The position numbers were made by a program, and so were the translations under genes. A stretch of DNA of 64,000 bases from Paraburkholderia domus (GTDB taxonomy: Bacteria > Pseudomonadota > Gammaproteobacteria > Burkholderiales > Burkholderiaceae), in NCBI RefSeq assembly GCF_905220705.1, contig NZ_CAJNAT010000002.1:248001-312000 (forward strand), given 5' to 3'. Of the stretch, positions 8,945-17,268 are shown in pieces. Within the stretch, counting starts at the first letter, position 1. Every line of letters starts with the position of its first letter. Under the pieces are notes generated by a model, which had not been told where the DNA came from, ran no database searches, and saw only the letters and a list, made by a program, of their open reading frames with translations.

Positions 8945-9439
8945 CTATCTTAGCGAGCGCGGAGCGGCATCCCCCGCAGCATCCTGCCTGCGAACCCCGC
9001 GGCGGGCGCTGCCAACGCGGGTGGCGCCGAACTCCGTAAGGATCTTGCCTCTGGCCCGGCTGGCAAAGACCAGGAACCCAAACCCATCGGCTTCATACCA
9101 ATACCCGCCGTTCTCGAGCCCGTCGAGCGGCTGTTCCAACGCATTGGTAATGGATTCCATACAACGCCGCCGCAATTCGGCGGGGGCGGGATAGGGGGGC
9201 TGTGCGCCTCGTACGCTGCACAGGAGAACGTCGAGCCCGGGCAGGACATGTGCATAGAGCACCGGCTCATCCTGCGCGCGAGCGCGCGCAATTTTGGTGT
9301 CGAGCTGGCCGAACGGCTTGAAATGCCGTAGTACCGCGAGGAACGACTCATCGCCGTCCACCTTCGCGCGCCTACGCTTTTTCGGGAAGGACATAAAAAT
9401 TCGCCTGAAAAAGAATTGCAAGAAACGCAGCGTCCTCAT
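8945..9439 (-). CDS. Uncharacterised 164-residue protein
   Basis: The start at 9439 is supported by GGGAG seven bases upstream. A second ATG at 9394 (MSFPKKRRR) is possible. The N-terminus is basic and aromatic (residues 1-25), which could be a membrane-proximal or nucleic-acid-binding tail rather than a signal peptide. The body has a compact, family-like core with VLYAHVLPGLDVLL, ESITNALEQPLDGLENGGYW and EADGFGFLVFASRARGK, and an Arg/Ala-rich tail. I do not recognise it. Codon use matches its neighbours and it stands alone between the AsmA gene and the kinase cluster. Confidence 0.6.
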   Translation of the reverse strand: MRTLRFLQFFFRRIFMSFPKKRRRAKVDGDESFLAVLRHFKPFGQLDTKIARARAQDEPVLYAHVLPGLDVLLCSVRGAQPPYPAPAELRRRCMESITNALEQPLDGLENGGYWYEADGFGFLVFASRARGKILTEFGATRVGSARRGVRRQDAAGDAAPRSLR

Positions 9440-9830
9440 GCGACAACTCCCGGCTTCGCGCGCCGCACGTCGATCTTTTATAGCATACGACAAGGCCGGA
9501 TTCACGGTGATTCGACGTCTACGCCGCCCCACCGCCTCCCGCACGAATCATGCCGAACCGCCTCGCCGCGCGCTTTCGCTTCCCAGCACATCTGTTTCCA
9601 TCATAGACGCACGCGCCGCTGAAAAAACATCTCATACCAATAAAAAAGTCATTTTTATGTGGGCGGGCGCATCTTGCCGCTACGTTGAAATATCTCACAT
9701 TCACGTCGATAATGGCCCGTCCGGCCGCGCTGCGGCGTGCCCGCCAGTCCGGCACCGCAACAACCGGCCCGCATGGCGAGGCGCGCGGACGAGGCGTGCC
9801 GCCGCGGCTTGATCGACCCTTCGGGCGAAC
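9440..9830. other. Gene-free 391-bp region between divergent genes
   Basis: No credible coding frame is present. The first part holds the upstream region of the minus-strand protein. The middle (9630-9720) is noticeably AT-richer and contains a good sigma-70 promoter pointing at the kinase cluster. The last 110 bases would be the leader of the kinase gene. Confidence 0.6.
9685..9713 (+). promoter_or_regulatory. Sigma-70-type promoter for the sensor kinase cluster
   Basis: TTGAAA at 9685-9690 and GATAAT at 9708-9713 are separated by exactly 17 bases and point toward the kinase gene 118 bases downstream. Confidence 0.6.
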
Positions 9831-11441
9831 ATGAAACTATTCACCAAGGGTCTGCTGCTGATTGCAGTGCCGAGCGTGGTCGAGCTGGCGCTTCTGGGCG
9901 TCGTCTTCGATACCCAGGAGCAAACAGCGCAAGCCGCGCAGTGGGTCAGCAACAGCAAGCAGATCCTCTATCAGTCGTCGGCCATTGTCGATCCGCTGCT
10001 GCGTCAGGCCGCGCGGGTTCGCACGGGTATGGTCGTCGGCGATCCGTCGTTTATCGACCGCCATACCGTATGGGTCGATCTCGGCGACCGGCTTTCGAAT
10101 CTCGAAACGCTGGTGGCCGATACGCCGCAACAGGTCGAGCGCGTGCGCAAGATGCAACAGGCGATTGACGCGTATCGCCTGCAGGCCGCCACGATCTCGC
10201 GGGCGCTGCACGCTGGACGCAATCTGAACTCGTTTGCAGCGCAAGATACGGGCGAGCTCCCCCAGCAGATTGCTCTGTTTCGCGATCAGCTCGCCGAGTT
10301 CAGCAACGAGGCCGCGCGGCTCGACACCGAGCGCGGCGCGGCCCTGGCACGGCGCCGCGAACGCCAGCAATACGCGCTGATCGCCGCCGTGTTGGGCTCG
10401 ATGCTGATCTGGGCGGCCACCGCCGTGGTGTTTGCGCGGAGCATTGGGCGGCGCCTGGAGGTGTTGACCGGTAATGCCGAGCGTCTGGGCAGTGGCCGGC
10501 AGCTCGCCGCGCCGCTGTCCGGCAACGACGAAATTGCCGCGCTCGACGCGGTGCTGCATCAGACGGGTGCGCGCCTGCGCGAGGCCGAAGGCGACCAGGC
10601 CTTGCTGAAAGCGCGGCTCGAAACACGCGCACGGGAATTGGCGGCCGTCAACGAGGAGCTGCGCCAGGAGACGCAAGACAACGAAATGTTTATCTACAGC
10701 GTGTCGCACGATCTGCGCTCACCGCTGGTGAATCTGCAAGGCTTTTCGAAAGAATTGCAGGTGTCGTGCGACGAGCTGGACAGCATCGTCGAGGCGGCGA
10801 AACTGCCGGAGGCCGAACATCGGCGTATGGCGCATATCCTTGACTGCGACGTGCGCGAATCTCTGCAATATCTACGCACCGCGGTGACGCGGGCGGCGGC
10901 GATCATCGACGCGCTATTGCGGATTTCGCGCGCCGGCCGGCTCGAATACCAGTGGCAGCGGGTGAGCGTCGGACGGGAGGTGGGCCGCGTGGTCGACGCA
11001 CTGCAGGGCGCGATCAGGCAGCATGCGGCGGTGGTCACCGTGCGCGAGTTGCCGCCCGCCTGGGGCGACCCGGGCGCGATCGAGCAGATTTTCAGCAACC
11101 TGATCGGTAACGCGCTCAATTATCTCGACCCGGCGCGCAGCGGGCGCATCGAGGTCGGCGCGCTGGACCCGGAACCGGTCGACGAGACCGAGCCGCGCGC
11201 GTTGCGTACGCGCACCTATTATGTGCGCGACAACGGTCTCGGGATTCCGGCGGCGTATATGTCGAAGGTGTTCCGCGCGTTTCAGCGTCTGCACGGCGAC
11301 GTTGCGAACGGCGAGGGCATCGGCCTCGCGGTGGTGCGGCGCATGGTGGAACGGCACGGCGGCCGCGTTTGGGTCGAGTCGGCGGAAGGCGCGGGGTCGA
11401 CCTTTTTCGTCGTGTTGCCGGAACAGCCTGCGCGCAATTGA
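9831..11441 (+). CDS. Membrane sensor histidine kinase (CHASE3-like sensor, HAMP-like linker, HisKA, HATPase)
   Basis: A 536-residue kinase. TM1 is at about residues 7-27 and TM2 at 181-203, and the roughly 150-residue helical loop between them resembles a CHASE3 sensor. A HAMP-like linker and coiled coil (205-285) follow. The H-box SVSHDLRSPL has phospho-acceptor H293, and the ATPase domain has SNLIGNALNY (N box), VRDNGLGIP and GEGIGLAVVRR. The H-box and ATPase style match cyanobacterial phytochrome-like kinases that pair with small Rcp1 receivers, and such a receiver is the next gene, 79 bases on. The stimulus is unknown. Confidence 0.9.
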   Translation: MKLFTKGLLLIAVPSVVELALLGVVFDTQEQTAQAAQWVSNSKQILYQSSAIVDPLLRQAARVRTGMVVGDPSFIDRHTVWVDLGDRLSNLETLVADTPQQVERVRKMQQAIDAYRLQAATISRALHAGRNLNSFAAQDTGELPQQIALFRDQLAEFSNEAARLDTERGAALARRRERQQYALIAAVLGSMLIWAATAVVFARSIGRRLEVLTGNAERLGSGRQLAAPLSGNDEIAALDAVLHQTGARLREAEGDQALLKARLETRARELAAVNEELRQETQDNEMFIYSVSHDLRSPLVNLQGFSKELQVSCDELDSIVEAAKLPEAEHRRMAHILDCDVRESLQYLRTAVTRAAAIIDALLRISRAGRLEYQWQRVSVGREVGRVVDALQGAIRQHAAVVTVRELPPAWGDPGAIEQIFSNLIGNALNYLDPARSGRIEVGALDPEPVDETEPRALRTRTYYVRDNGLGIPAAYMSKVFRAFQRLHGDVANGEGIGLAVVRRMVERHGGRVWVESAEGAGSTFFVVLPEQPARN

Positions 11442-11520
11442 GCCGGGACACGCACCAGGGAAAACGGTGAGGATAGTTAAAATCACTATGGAAAAACGGA
11501 TCGCCAGCACGGGGGAGCAA

Positions 11521-12000
11521 ATGAACCAAGGGGAAACGGTCAGTATCGTACTGATCGAAGATGACGACGGCCACGCCACGCTGGTCGAGCGAAATCTGCG
11601 TCGTGCCGGAATTTCAAACGGATTCGTGCGCTTTCGCGACGGCCAGCAGGCACTCGACTACTTCTTCGGCCCGGCGCCGGTGGACGCCGCCGCCAGTCCT
11701 TATCCGCCTCGCGAAGATCTGACGAATTTCGTCGTGCTGCTCGATCTGAAAATGCCGCGCGTGGATGGTTTCGAGGTGTTGCGGCGTCTGAAGGATTCGC
11801 CGCAGACAGCCGCGGTGCCCGTGATCGTGCTGACCACGACCGACGATCCGCGCGAAATCACGCGCTGCTATGAACTCGGTTGCAACGTCTATATCACCAA
11901 GCCGGTCGAATACGACGCGTTCATCGAAGCGGTGCGCCGCCTTGGCTTTTTCCTGCAGGTGGTCAAACTGCCGTCGGGACACCGGCTGACCGCGCCGTGA
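11521..12000 (+). CDS. Single-domain response regulator, Rcp1-like
   Basis: A 159-residue stand-alone receiver with no output domain. The acidic pocket is in LIEDDDGH, the phospho-acceptor is D75 in LLDLKMPRVDG, the Thr is in VLTTTDD and the Lys is in YITKPVEY. The long loop before D75 is typical of the Rcp1 family. The start at 11521 has GGGGGAG four bases upstream; an earlier ATG at 11488 is less well served. It probably shuttles phosphate between the preceding membrane kinase and another partner, perhaps the hybrid kinase downstream. That partner assignment is inference. Confidence 0.88.
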   Translation: MNQGETVSIVLIEDDDGHATLVERNLRRAGISNGFVRFRDGQQALDYFFGPAPVDAAASPYPPREDLTNFVVLLDLKMPRVDGFEVLRRLKDSPQTAAVPVIVLTTTDDPREITRCYELGCNVYITKPVEYDAFIEAVRRLGFFLQVVKLPSGHRLTAP

Positions 12001-12079
12001 CGAAAGGTTCGTGTGAAGGCGCTCCGAAAGCGGCCCATGACAAGATAGCGACACCAGACCTAGCCAGAGAAGACCCCGC

Positions 12080-14053
12080 ATGACCGAAGAAGTGTCCACG
12101 CAGCCCGCCGCGTATGTCCTTGTCGTCGATGACGACGAAGGTATCTTGCGGCTCGCGCGCAAGTCGCTCGAACGCGCCGGCTGCCGGGTGGCGATCTGCG
12201 CGGGTGTCGAGGCGGCCCGCGAGCGGCTCGCCGCGGGTGCGCCAGACCTGCTGGTGCTCGACTACCAACTCAGCGGGCCGGAGACCGGCCTCGACTTCTT
12301 TCGTCGCTTGCGCGCGGAAGGCGTGCGCATACCCGCCATTCTCGTCACCGGTTTCACTGACGAATCCCGCGTGATCGAGGCGTTGCGTGCGGGCGTGTCC
12401 GACGTGGTGCCGAAATCCGGTGATTACCTCGATTACCTGCCCGAAGCCGTCGAACGGGTACGCTCGCAGGTGCGTTTGCAGAAGGCGTCGGACGAAGCCT
12501 TGCTGCTGCGTGACCGCGAGCAGCATTACCGGACACTGTCGGAAGCCTTGCCGCACCTCGTGTTGACTTGCGACGCCGCGGGCGATTGCGATTTCCTTTC
12601 CAAACAGTGGTTCGACTACACGGGGTTGGCGGAAAGCAGTTCGTACGGCCTCGCGTGGCTCGACGCGGTGCATCTCGACGATCGTGAAGAAATTCGCCGC
12701 ACCTGGCTCAAGGCGGTGACAGGCGGCGCCGGCGATTACCGGCACGAATTGCGGATTCGCCGCCACGATGGCGCCTATCGGTGGTTCGACATCCGTGCGG
12801 TCGCCATGCACGACGCCGAAGGCAACGTCAGCAAATGGTTCGGTAGTTGCACGGACATTCATCCCCAGCGCGAGGCGATCGAGGAGCGCGAACGGCTGCT
12901 CGCTTCGGCGCAGGCTGCCCGCCAGATCGCCGAAGAAGCCAATCGTGCGAAAGACCGCTTCCTCGCCATGCTGTCGCACGAATTGCGCACGCCGCTCACG
13001 CCCGTGCTGGCGGGCGCCAGCGTGCTGGAGATGATCCCGGATCTGCCCGATCAGGCGCGCGCGAGCGTGCGCATGATCCGTCGCAATGTCGAGCTTGAAG
13101 CGCGGCTGATCGACGATCTGCTCGATCTCACGCGCGTAGCGAACGGCAAGCTGCGTCTGTCGCTTGAAACCGTCGACGTGCACGAGGTGATGGACAGCGT
13201 GCTCGAACTGTTTCGCAGCGAGATCCAGGTCAAGCAGCAGGACGTGCACGTCAGCAAGAATGCGCAGCACCATTACGTGCTCGCCGACCGCGCACGGCTG
13301 CAACAGATGCTGTGGAACCTGATTCGCAACGCCGCCAAGTTCACGCCTGACGGCGGCCATATCTACGTGCGCACGCACGACGAACGCATGCACGTGCAGA
13401 TATCGGTCGAGGACACGGGCATCGGCATCGAGCCCGAGCAGATCGGCAAGCTTTTCAACGCGTTCGAGCAAGGCAATCAGAACATGACGCGGCAATTCGG
13501 CGGCTTGGGCCTGGGTCTCGCGATCACCAAGGCATTGACCGATGTGCACGGCGGGACGGTGATCGCGCAGAGTCCGGGCGCGCACTGCGGCGCGACCTTT
13601 ACGATTACGCTGCCGACCGCCGCCGCGCCTCTTGAATCAACGCCCGTTGCCGCGCCTGACGACGTGCGTCCTCACGGCCTGCTGACCATTCTGCTGATCG
13701 AGGACCACGTGGATACCGCCGAGGTGATGGCGCAGCTGATTCGCGGCCTGGGTCACGACGTGACCACGGTGGGCCGCGTGGACGATGCCTTGGCCGCCAC
13801 CCAGTTGCAGACGTTCGATCTGGTGATCAGCGATGTGGGCTTGCCCGACGGCACCGGTCTCGATTTCGTCAAAGCGTTCCGCGAGCATTCGGATGCGCCG
13901 GCGGTGGCGTTGACCGGCTTCGGTACGGACGAAGATGTACGCCGTTGCCTGAGCGCGGGCTTTACTTCGCACCTGACCAAGCCTGTCAATTTTGGACAGC
14001 TCGAGACGATGATTGAAAGTGCGCTGAATCTGAAGGCGGGGAAGGACGCTTAG
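12080..14053 (+). CDS. Hybrid histidine kinase (REC-PAS-HisKA-HATPase-REC)
   Basis: A 657-residue soluble protein without membrane segments. It has an N-terminal receiver (D61 in LVLDYQLSG), then a PAS/PAC region (about 145-275, with FLSKQWFDYTG and the closing WFGSCTDIH). A coiled linker leads to the H-box FLAMLSHELRTPL with H300. The ATPase domain has NLIRNAAKFTP, EDTGIGIE and GLGLGLAITKAL. A C-terminal receiver has D585 in ISDVGLPDG. A receiver at each end suggests an integrating node: the first could accept phosphate from the upstream pair and the last pass it to an unseen phosphotransfer protein. It is 79 bases from the receiver gene and probably in the same operon. Confidence 0.9.
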   Translation: MTEEVSTQPAAYVLVVDDDEGILRLARKSLERAGCRVAICAGVEAARERLAAGAPDLLVLDYQLSGPETGLDFFRRLRAEGVRIPAILVTGFTDESRVIEALRAGVSDVVPKSGDYLDYLPEAVERVRSQVRLQKASDEALLLRDREQHYRTLSEALPHLVLTCDAAGDCDFLSKQWFDYTGLAESSSYGLAWLDAVHLDDREEIRRTWLKAVTGGAGDYRHELRIRRHDGAYRWFDIRAVAMHDAEGNVSKWFGSCTDIHPQREAIEERERLLASAQAARQIAEEANRAKDRFLAMLSHELRTPLTPVLAGASVLEMIPDLPDQARASVRMIRRNVELEARLIDDLLDLTRVANGKLRLSLETVDVHEVMDSVLELFRSEIQVKQQDVHVSKNAQHHYVLADRARLQQMLWNLIRNAAKFTPDGGHIYVRTHDERMHVQISVEDTGIGIEPEQIGKLFNAFEQGNQNMTRQFGGLGLGLAITKALTDVHGGTVIAQSPGAHCGATFTITLPTAAAPLESTPVAAPDDVRPHGLLTILLIEDHVDTAEVMAQLIRGLGHDVTTVGRVDDALAATQLQTFDLVISDVGLPDGTGLDFVKAFREHSDAPAVALTGFGTDEDVRRCLSAGFTSHLTKPVNFGQLETMIESALNLKAGKDA

Positions 14054-14099
14054 CGTGTTTGCGGCGTCGACTGAGGCGGCGTAATTTGCACGTGGCATG

Positions 14100-14138
14100 A
14101 AAAAGGCCTGTGGCGATTTTCTCGCGACAGGCCTTTTT
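14100..14138. terminator. Bidirectional intrinsic terminator
   Basis: A 17-bp stem with one mismatch, A-run on the left and T-run on the right, between the convergent hybrid kinase and mscL genes. It fits termination in both directions. Confidence 0.85.
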
Positions 14139-14190
14139 ACTTGCGCCGGCTAATGTGCAAGCGCGAACGCTTTATGTGGCTTAAGGCGGC

Positions 14191-14637
14191 TTAACGCAGC
14201 GATGGATTTTTCAGCGAATCGCGGATTTCACGCAGCAGCACAACCTCTTCCGGTGTCGGCGGCTCTGCCGCCGCTGCTTCAGCCGGCTTGCGCAGATTAT
14301 TGATGAACTTGACCATCAGGAAAATGATGAACGCGAGAATCACGAAGTTGATGGCCACCGTGATAAACGAGCCATAACCGAACACTGCCACGCCTGCCGT
14401 CTGCAAGTCTTTATACGACTCAGGACTGCCTTTGAAGCTAGCGGGAATATCGCCGAGGCGAACGAACTTGTTGGAGAAGTCGAGGCCGCCGGTGGCAACG
14501 CCGACAACCGGCATGATCAGGTCTTTAACAATTGAATTGACGATGGTGGAAAATGCGCCGCCGATAATCACCCCGACGGCAAGATCCATTACGTTGCCTT
14601 TGAGGGCAAATTCCTTGAATTCCTTGATCATGCTCAT
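14191..14637 (-). CDS. mscL: Large-conductance mechanosensitive channel MscL
   Basis: A 148-residue inner-membrane channel that opens under membrane tension to release solutes on osmotic downshock. The N-terminal amphipathic [15 protein letters not shown] and the first pore helix with [22 protein letters not shown] are diagnostic. TM2 (about residues 85-110) is followed by a charged C-terminal bundle ([14 protein letters not shown]). The length is close to the E. coli protein, with a slightly longer Ala/Pro-rich linker before the bundle. A strong GGGAGG site precedes the ATG. Confidence 0.97.
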   Translation of the reverse strand: MSMIKEFKEFALKGNVMDLAVGVIIGGAFSTIVNSIVKDLIMPVVGVATGGLDFSNKFVRLGDIPASFKGSPESYKDLQTAGVAVFGYGSFITVAINFVILAFIIFLMVKFINNLRKPAEAAAAEPPTPEEVVLLREIRDSLKNPSLR

Positions 14638-14724
14638 ATACGTTCCTCCCAGAAGTCGATAATCGAATCATACCAATCTGAGAAGGATAGGCTAGTCTTT
14701 TGGCACGGAAAGAGCGGATCGGCT

Positions 14725-15759
14725 TTATTCTGGAACCTGTGACTGGCTATGGCGCGCCCGTTCGATATGCGCGGCAAAACTGACCGGATCGGTATTGGTG
14801 CCGCACAACAGCACGCCGACGCGTTTGCCTTGCAGCGTTTCGCGCAGTGGTCCAAGCAGCGCCGCCGTCGCTGCGGCGCAGGCCGGTTCGACAGCTAGCT
14901 TAAGTTGTCCGAACAAGGTCAGCATGGCCGCGCGCAACTGGTCGTCGGATACGGTGACGAGCTGGTCGATATGACGGCGGCACAACTCGTAACTGTATTC
15001 CTCGGTATGCGGCGACGCCAGCGAATCGGCAATGGTGTGCATATGGCCCATCTTGATCGTGTGATTGGCGGCAAAGCTTTTGCCCATCGCATCCGATCCT
15101 TCCGGTTCGACGCCGTACACGTGCACCCGCGGATTCGCGAGCCGCATGGCGGTGGCCACACCGGCAGCAAGACCGCCGCCGCCGATCGGCACGATCACCG
15201 CTTCGAGGTCGGGCGTTTGCGTCGCCCATTCGTAGCCGAGCGTGGCCGAGCCCAGCACGGTGCGATAGCCGTTGAACGGGTGCACGAAGTACCGGCCTTC
15301 CTCTGCCTCGATACGGCGCACCAGTTCAAATGCCTCGGCAATGTTCTCCGCGAACACGATGTCGGCGCGATATTGCCGGCACAAGGCGACGCGTGCCGGA
15401 TTGGCCGCGCGAAACAGCACAACCTTCGCGCTGATGCCAAGGCGCATTGCGGCGTACGCGACCGCCACAGCGTGATTGCCGCCCGAAACACAGGTGACAC
15501 CCGCGCTGCGTTGCGCCTCGTCGAGCGCGAGCAGGTTGGTAAACGCGCCGCGCGCCTTGAAGCTGCCGCCCGCTTGCAGCAATTCGAACTTGAAGTTCAC
15601 GACCGTGCCTTCCAGCGACGGAAAGTCGAGCCGGTCGAATACCGGCGTTCGCGTCACCCACGGTGTCAACGCAAAATGCTGTGTGGCGATGTCGTCGAGT
15701 GTGGGGATCGGCTCGCCGTTGATCGTATGGTCGGTGTGTTGCGGCGTGGCGGTTGACAT
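14725..15759 (-). CDS. Threonine/serine dehydratase-family PLP enzyme
   Basis: A 344-residue fold-type II PLP enzyme. The Schiff-base lysine lies in AGGSFKARGA (about residue 69), the phosphate/substrate loop is SGGNHAVAVAYAA, and the PLP-phosphate loop is PIGGGGLAAG. The family deaminates Thr or Ser to the 2-oxo acid and ammonia; some members are serine racemases. There is no C-terminal ACT regulatory domain, so it is a catabolic-type rather than isoleucine-feedback form. The AGGSF loop is a variant of the more common tGSFKxRGA. The exact substrate is uncertain. It lies downstream of argE on the same strand with an 83-base gap. Confidence 0.85.
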   Translation of the reverse strand: MSTATPQHTDHTINGEPIPTLDDIATQHFALTPWVTRTPVFDRLDFPSLEGTVVNFKFELLQAGGSFKARGAFTNLLALDEAQRSAGVTCVSGGNHAVAVAYAAMRLGISAKVVLFRAANPARVALCRQYRADIVFAENIAEAFELVRRIEAEEGRYFVHPFNGYRTVLGSATLGYEWATQTPDLEAVIVPIGGGGLAAGVATAMRLANPRVHVYGVEPEGSDAMGKSFAANHTIKMGHMHTIADSLASPHTEEYSYELCRRHIDQLVTVSDDQLRAAMLTLFGQLKLAVEPACAAATAALLGPLRETLQGKRVGVLLCGTNTDPVSFAAHIERARHSQSQVPE

Positions 15760-15842
15760 GGCGTGGGTGTGTTTTTCCTCGATATACCTAAGACTTTTTT
15801 TCGCTCGTCGGTTTCAGTACGCGTGCGCCCCAAGGGGACGCC

Positions 15843-17087
15843 CTACCGGGCGTCGACCGACATGCTGTGGATGAATTTTTGCAGGAAGCGTTCGCACGCC
15901 ACGAGCTGGTCCAGCGCGACAAATTCATTGGCTTTGTGCGCCTGCTGGATGTCGCCCGGGCCACACACAATGCTCGGAATGCCCGCCAGCGAAAACAGCC
16001 CCGCTTCGGTGCCGTAGGCGACCTTGCGCTTATCCTGGTCTGCGGTCAGCGCGCGCACGAGTTGGGTGATCGCAGCTTGTTCAGACGAATCGAGGCCGGG
16101 CGCTGCGGCGATCTTCGTGATTTCGATGGCGGCGGATGGGTGCTCGCGCAACATTTTCGGCAGCAGCGTTTCGCGTGCGTATTGATCGATGCGCGCGAAG
16201 ATCGGTTCGGGGTCGAGCGTGGGCAGATTGCGGAATTCGAACTGGAACTTGCATTCGGCCGGCACGGTATTGATCGCGTTGCCGCCGATAATCGTGCTGG
16301 TTTGCGAGGTGGTGAAGGGGACGTCATACAGTTCGTCGAACGGACCTTGCTCGCGGAATTGATCGGCCATGTCGCGGATGTAGCAGATCAGGCGCGCGGC
16401 GTATTCGATGGCGTTCAAGCCCTTCGGCGTGAGCGACGAATGCGCGGCCTGCCCGCGTACGCAGCACTCATACGCGTTGATGCCTTTGTGTGCCACGATC
16501 GGGCGCATGCTGGTCGGCTCGCCGACGATGCAGCCGTCCGGCTTCACGCCACGCTTCATCAGATCGGCAATCATGAGCGGCGCACCGGCACAACCCACTT
16601 CCTCGTCGAATGACAAGGCGAAGTGAATCGGCTTGGCGAGCCTGGTGCGCTGCATATCGGGCACGAGCGAAAGCGCCGCGCCGATGAAGCCTTTCATGTC
16701 GCAGGTGCCGCGGCCGTACAGCTTATCGCCGCGAATTTCCGGCTTGAACGGATCGCTGTCCCATTGCTGACCGTCTACGGGCACGACGTCCGTATGGCCC
16801 GACAGCACCACGCCACCGTTGGTCTCACCGTCGTGGGCGGGAATCGTTGCGAACAGATTTGCCCATTTGCCGCTTTCGTCGTGGGTGAGCGTGGCTTCGA
16901 TGCCGACCGCGCGCAATTCGTCGCGCACGGTTTCGATCAGACCGAGGTTGGGATTGCGGCTCACCGTGTCCATCGACACGAGACGGGTCACCCAGGGAAG
17001 CGAGGCGGGAAGCGTTGCAGGCGAGGAAGAATCCGATTCAGAGGCGGGCGTTTGCGAGGGCTGCGCTGTTTCAGCGACGTGAGACAT
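15843..17087 (-). CDS. argE: Acetylornithine deacetylase (M20 metallopeptidase family)
   Basis: A 414-residue di-zinc hydrolase expected to remove acetate from N-acetylornithine in arginine synthesis. Metal and catalytic residues are visible in SGHTDVVPVDG, GRGTCDMKGFIG, FDEEVGCAGA and GEPTSM, with a last ligand in QQAHKANEFV. The dimerisation domain includes RGQAAHSSLTPKG. The start at 17087 has GGAG seven bases upstream; the frame is open further but without a site. About 30 N-terminal residues are Ser/Pro/Ala-rich and precede the normal ArgE start, which is unusual. The family is sure; distinction from related M20 deacylases rests on overall similarity. Confidence 0.87.
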   Translation of the reverse strand: MSHVAETAQPSQTPASESDSSSPATLPASLPWVTRLVSMDTVSRNPNLGLIETVRDELRAVGIEATLTHDESGKWANLFATIPAHDGETNGGVVLSGHTDVVPVDGQQWDSDPFKPEIRGDKLYGRGTCDMKGFIGAALSLVPDMQRTRLAKPIHFALSFDEEVGCAGAPLMIADLMKRGVKPDGCIVGEPTSMRPIVAHKGINAYECCVRGQAAHSSLTPKGLNAIEYAARLICYIRDMADQFREQGPFDELYDVPFTTSQTSTIIGGNAINTVPAECKFQFEFRNLPTLDPEPIFARIDQYARETLLPKMLREHPSAAIEITKIAAAPGLDSSEQAAITQLVRALTADQDKRKVAYGTEAGLFSLAGIPSIVCGPGDIQQAHKANEFVALDQLVACERFLQKFIHSMSVDAR

Positions 17088-17141
17088 GACAAGACTCCAG
17101 CATTTGAGTCTTTCGATCATACCCAAAAAAACCTCACGCGT

Positions 17142-17173
17142 ATGCTGCGGCGCGCGTTTGCGCACCGCAGCAT
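17142..17173 (-). terminator. Probable terminator of mfd
   Basis: A 9-bp perfect stem (17142-17150 with 17165-17173) with extra pairing inside the loop lies in the mfd-argE gap. On the minus strand a run of seven T follows about ten bases later. That spacing is looser than for a classic terminator. Confidence 0.45.
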
Positions 17174-17268
17174 GAACGGGAAACGGCTAGACGTACCCCG
17201 GCTTTTTACTCGTGCCGGCGCCGGTGCTGGCACGATACCGGCCCGTCAGGACGCAACGGCACGACACC

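Noticed and set aside
11963..13585. A 540-codon frame antisense to the hybrid kinase
   Set aside because: Shadow of a well-supported gene with clear domains; no start signal.
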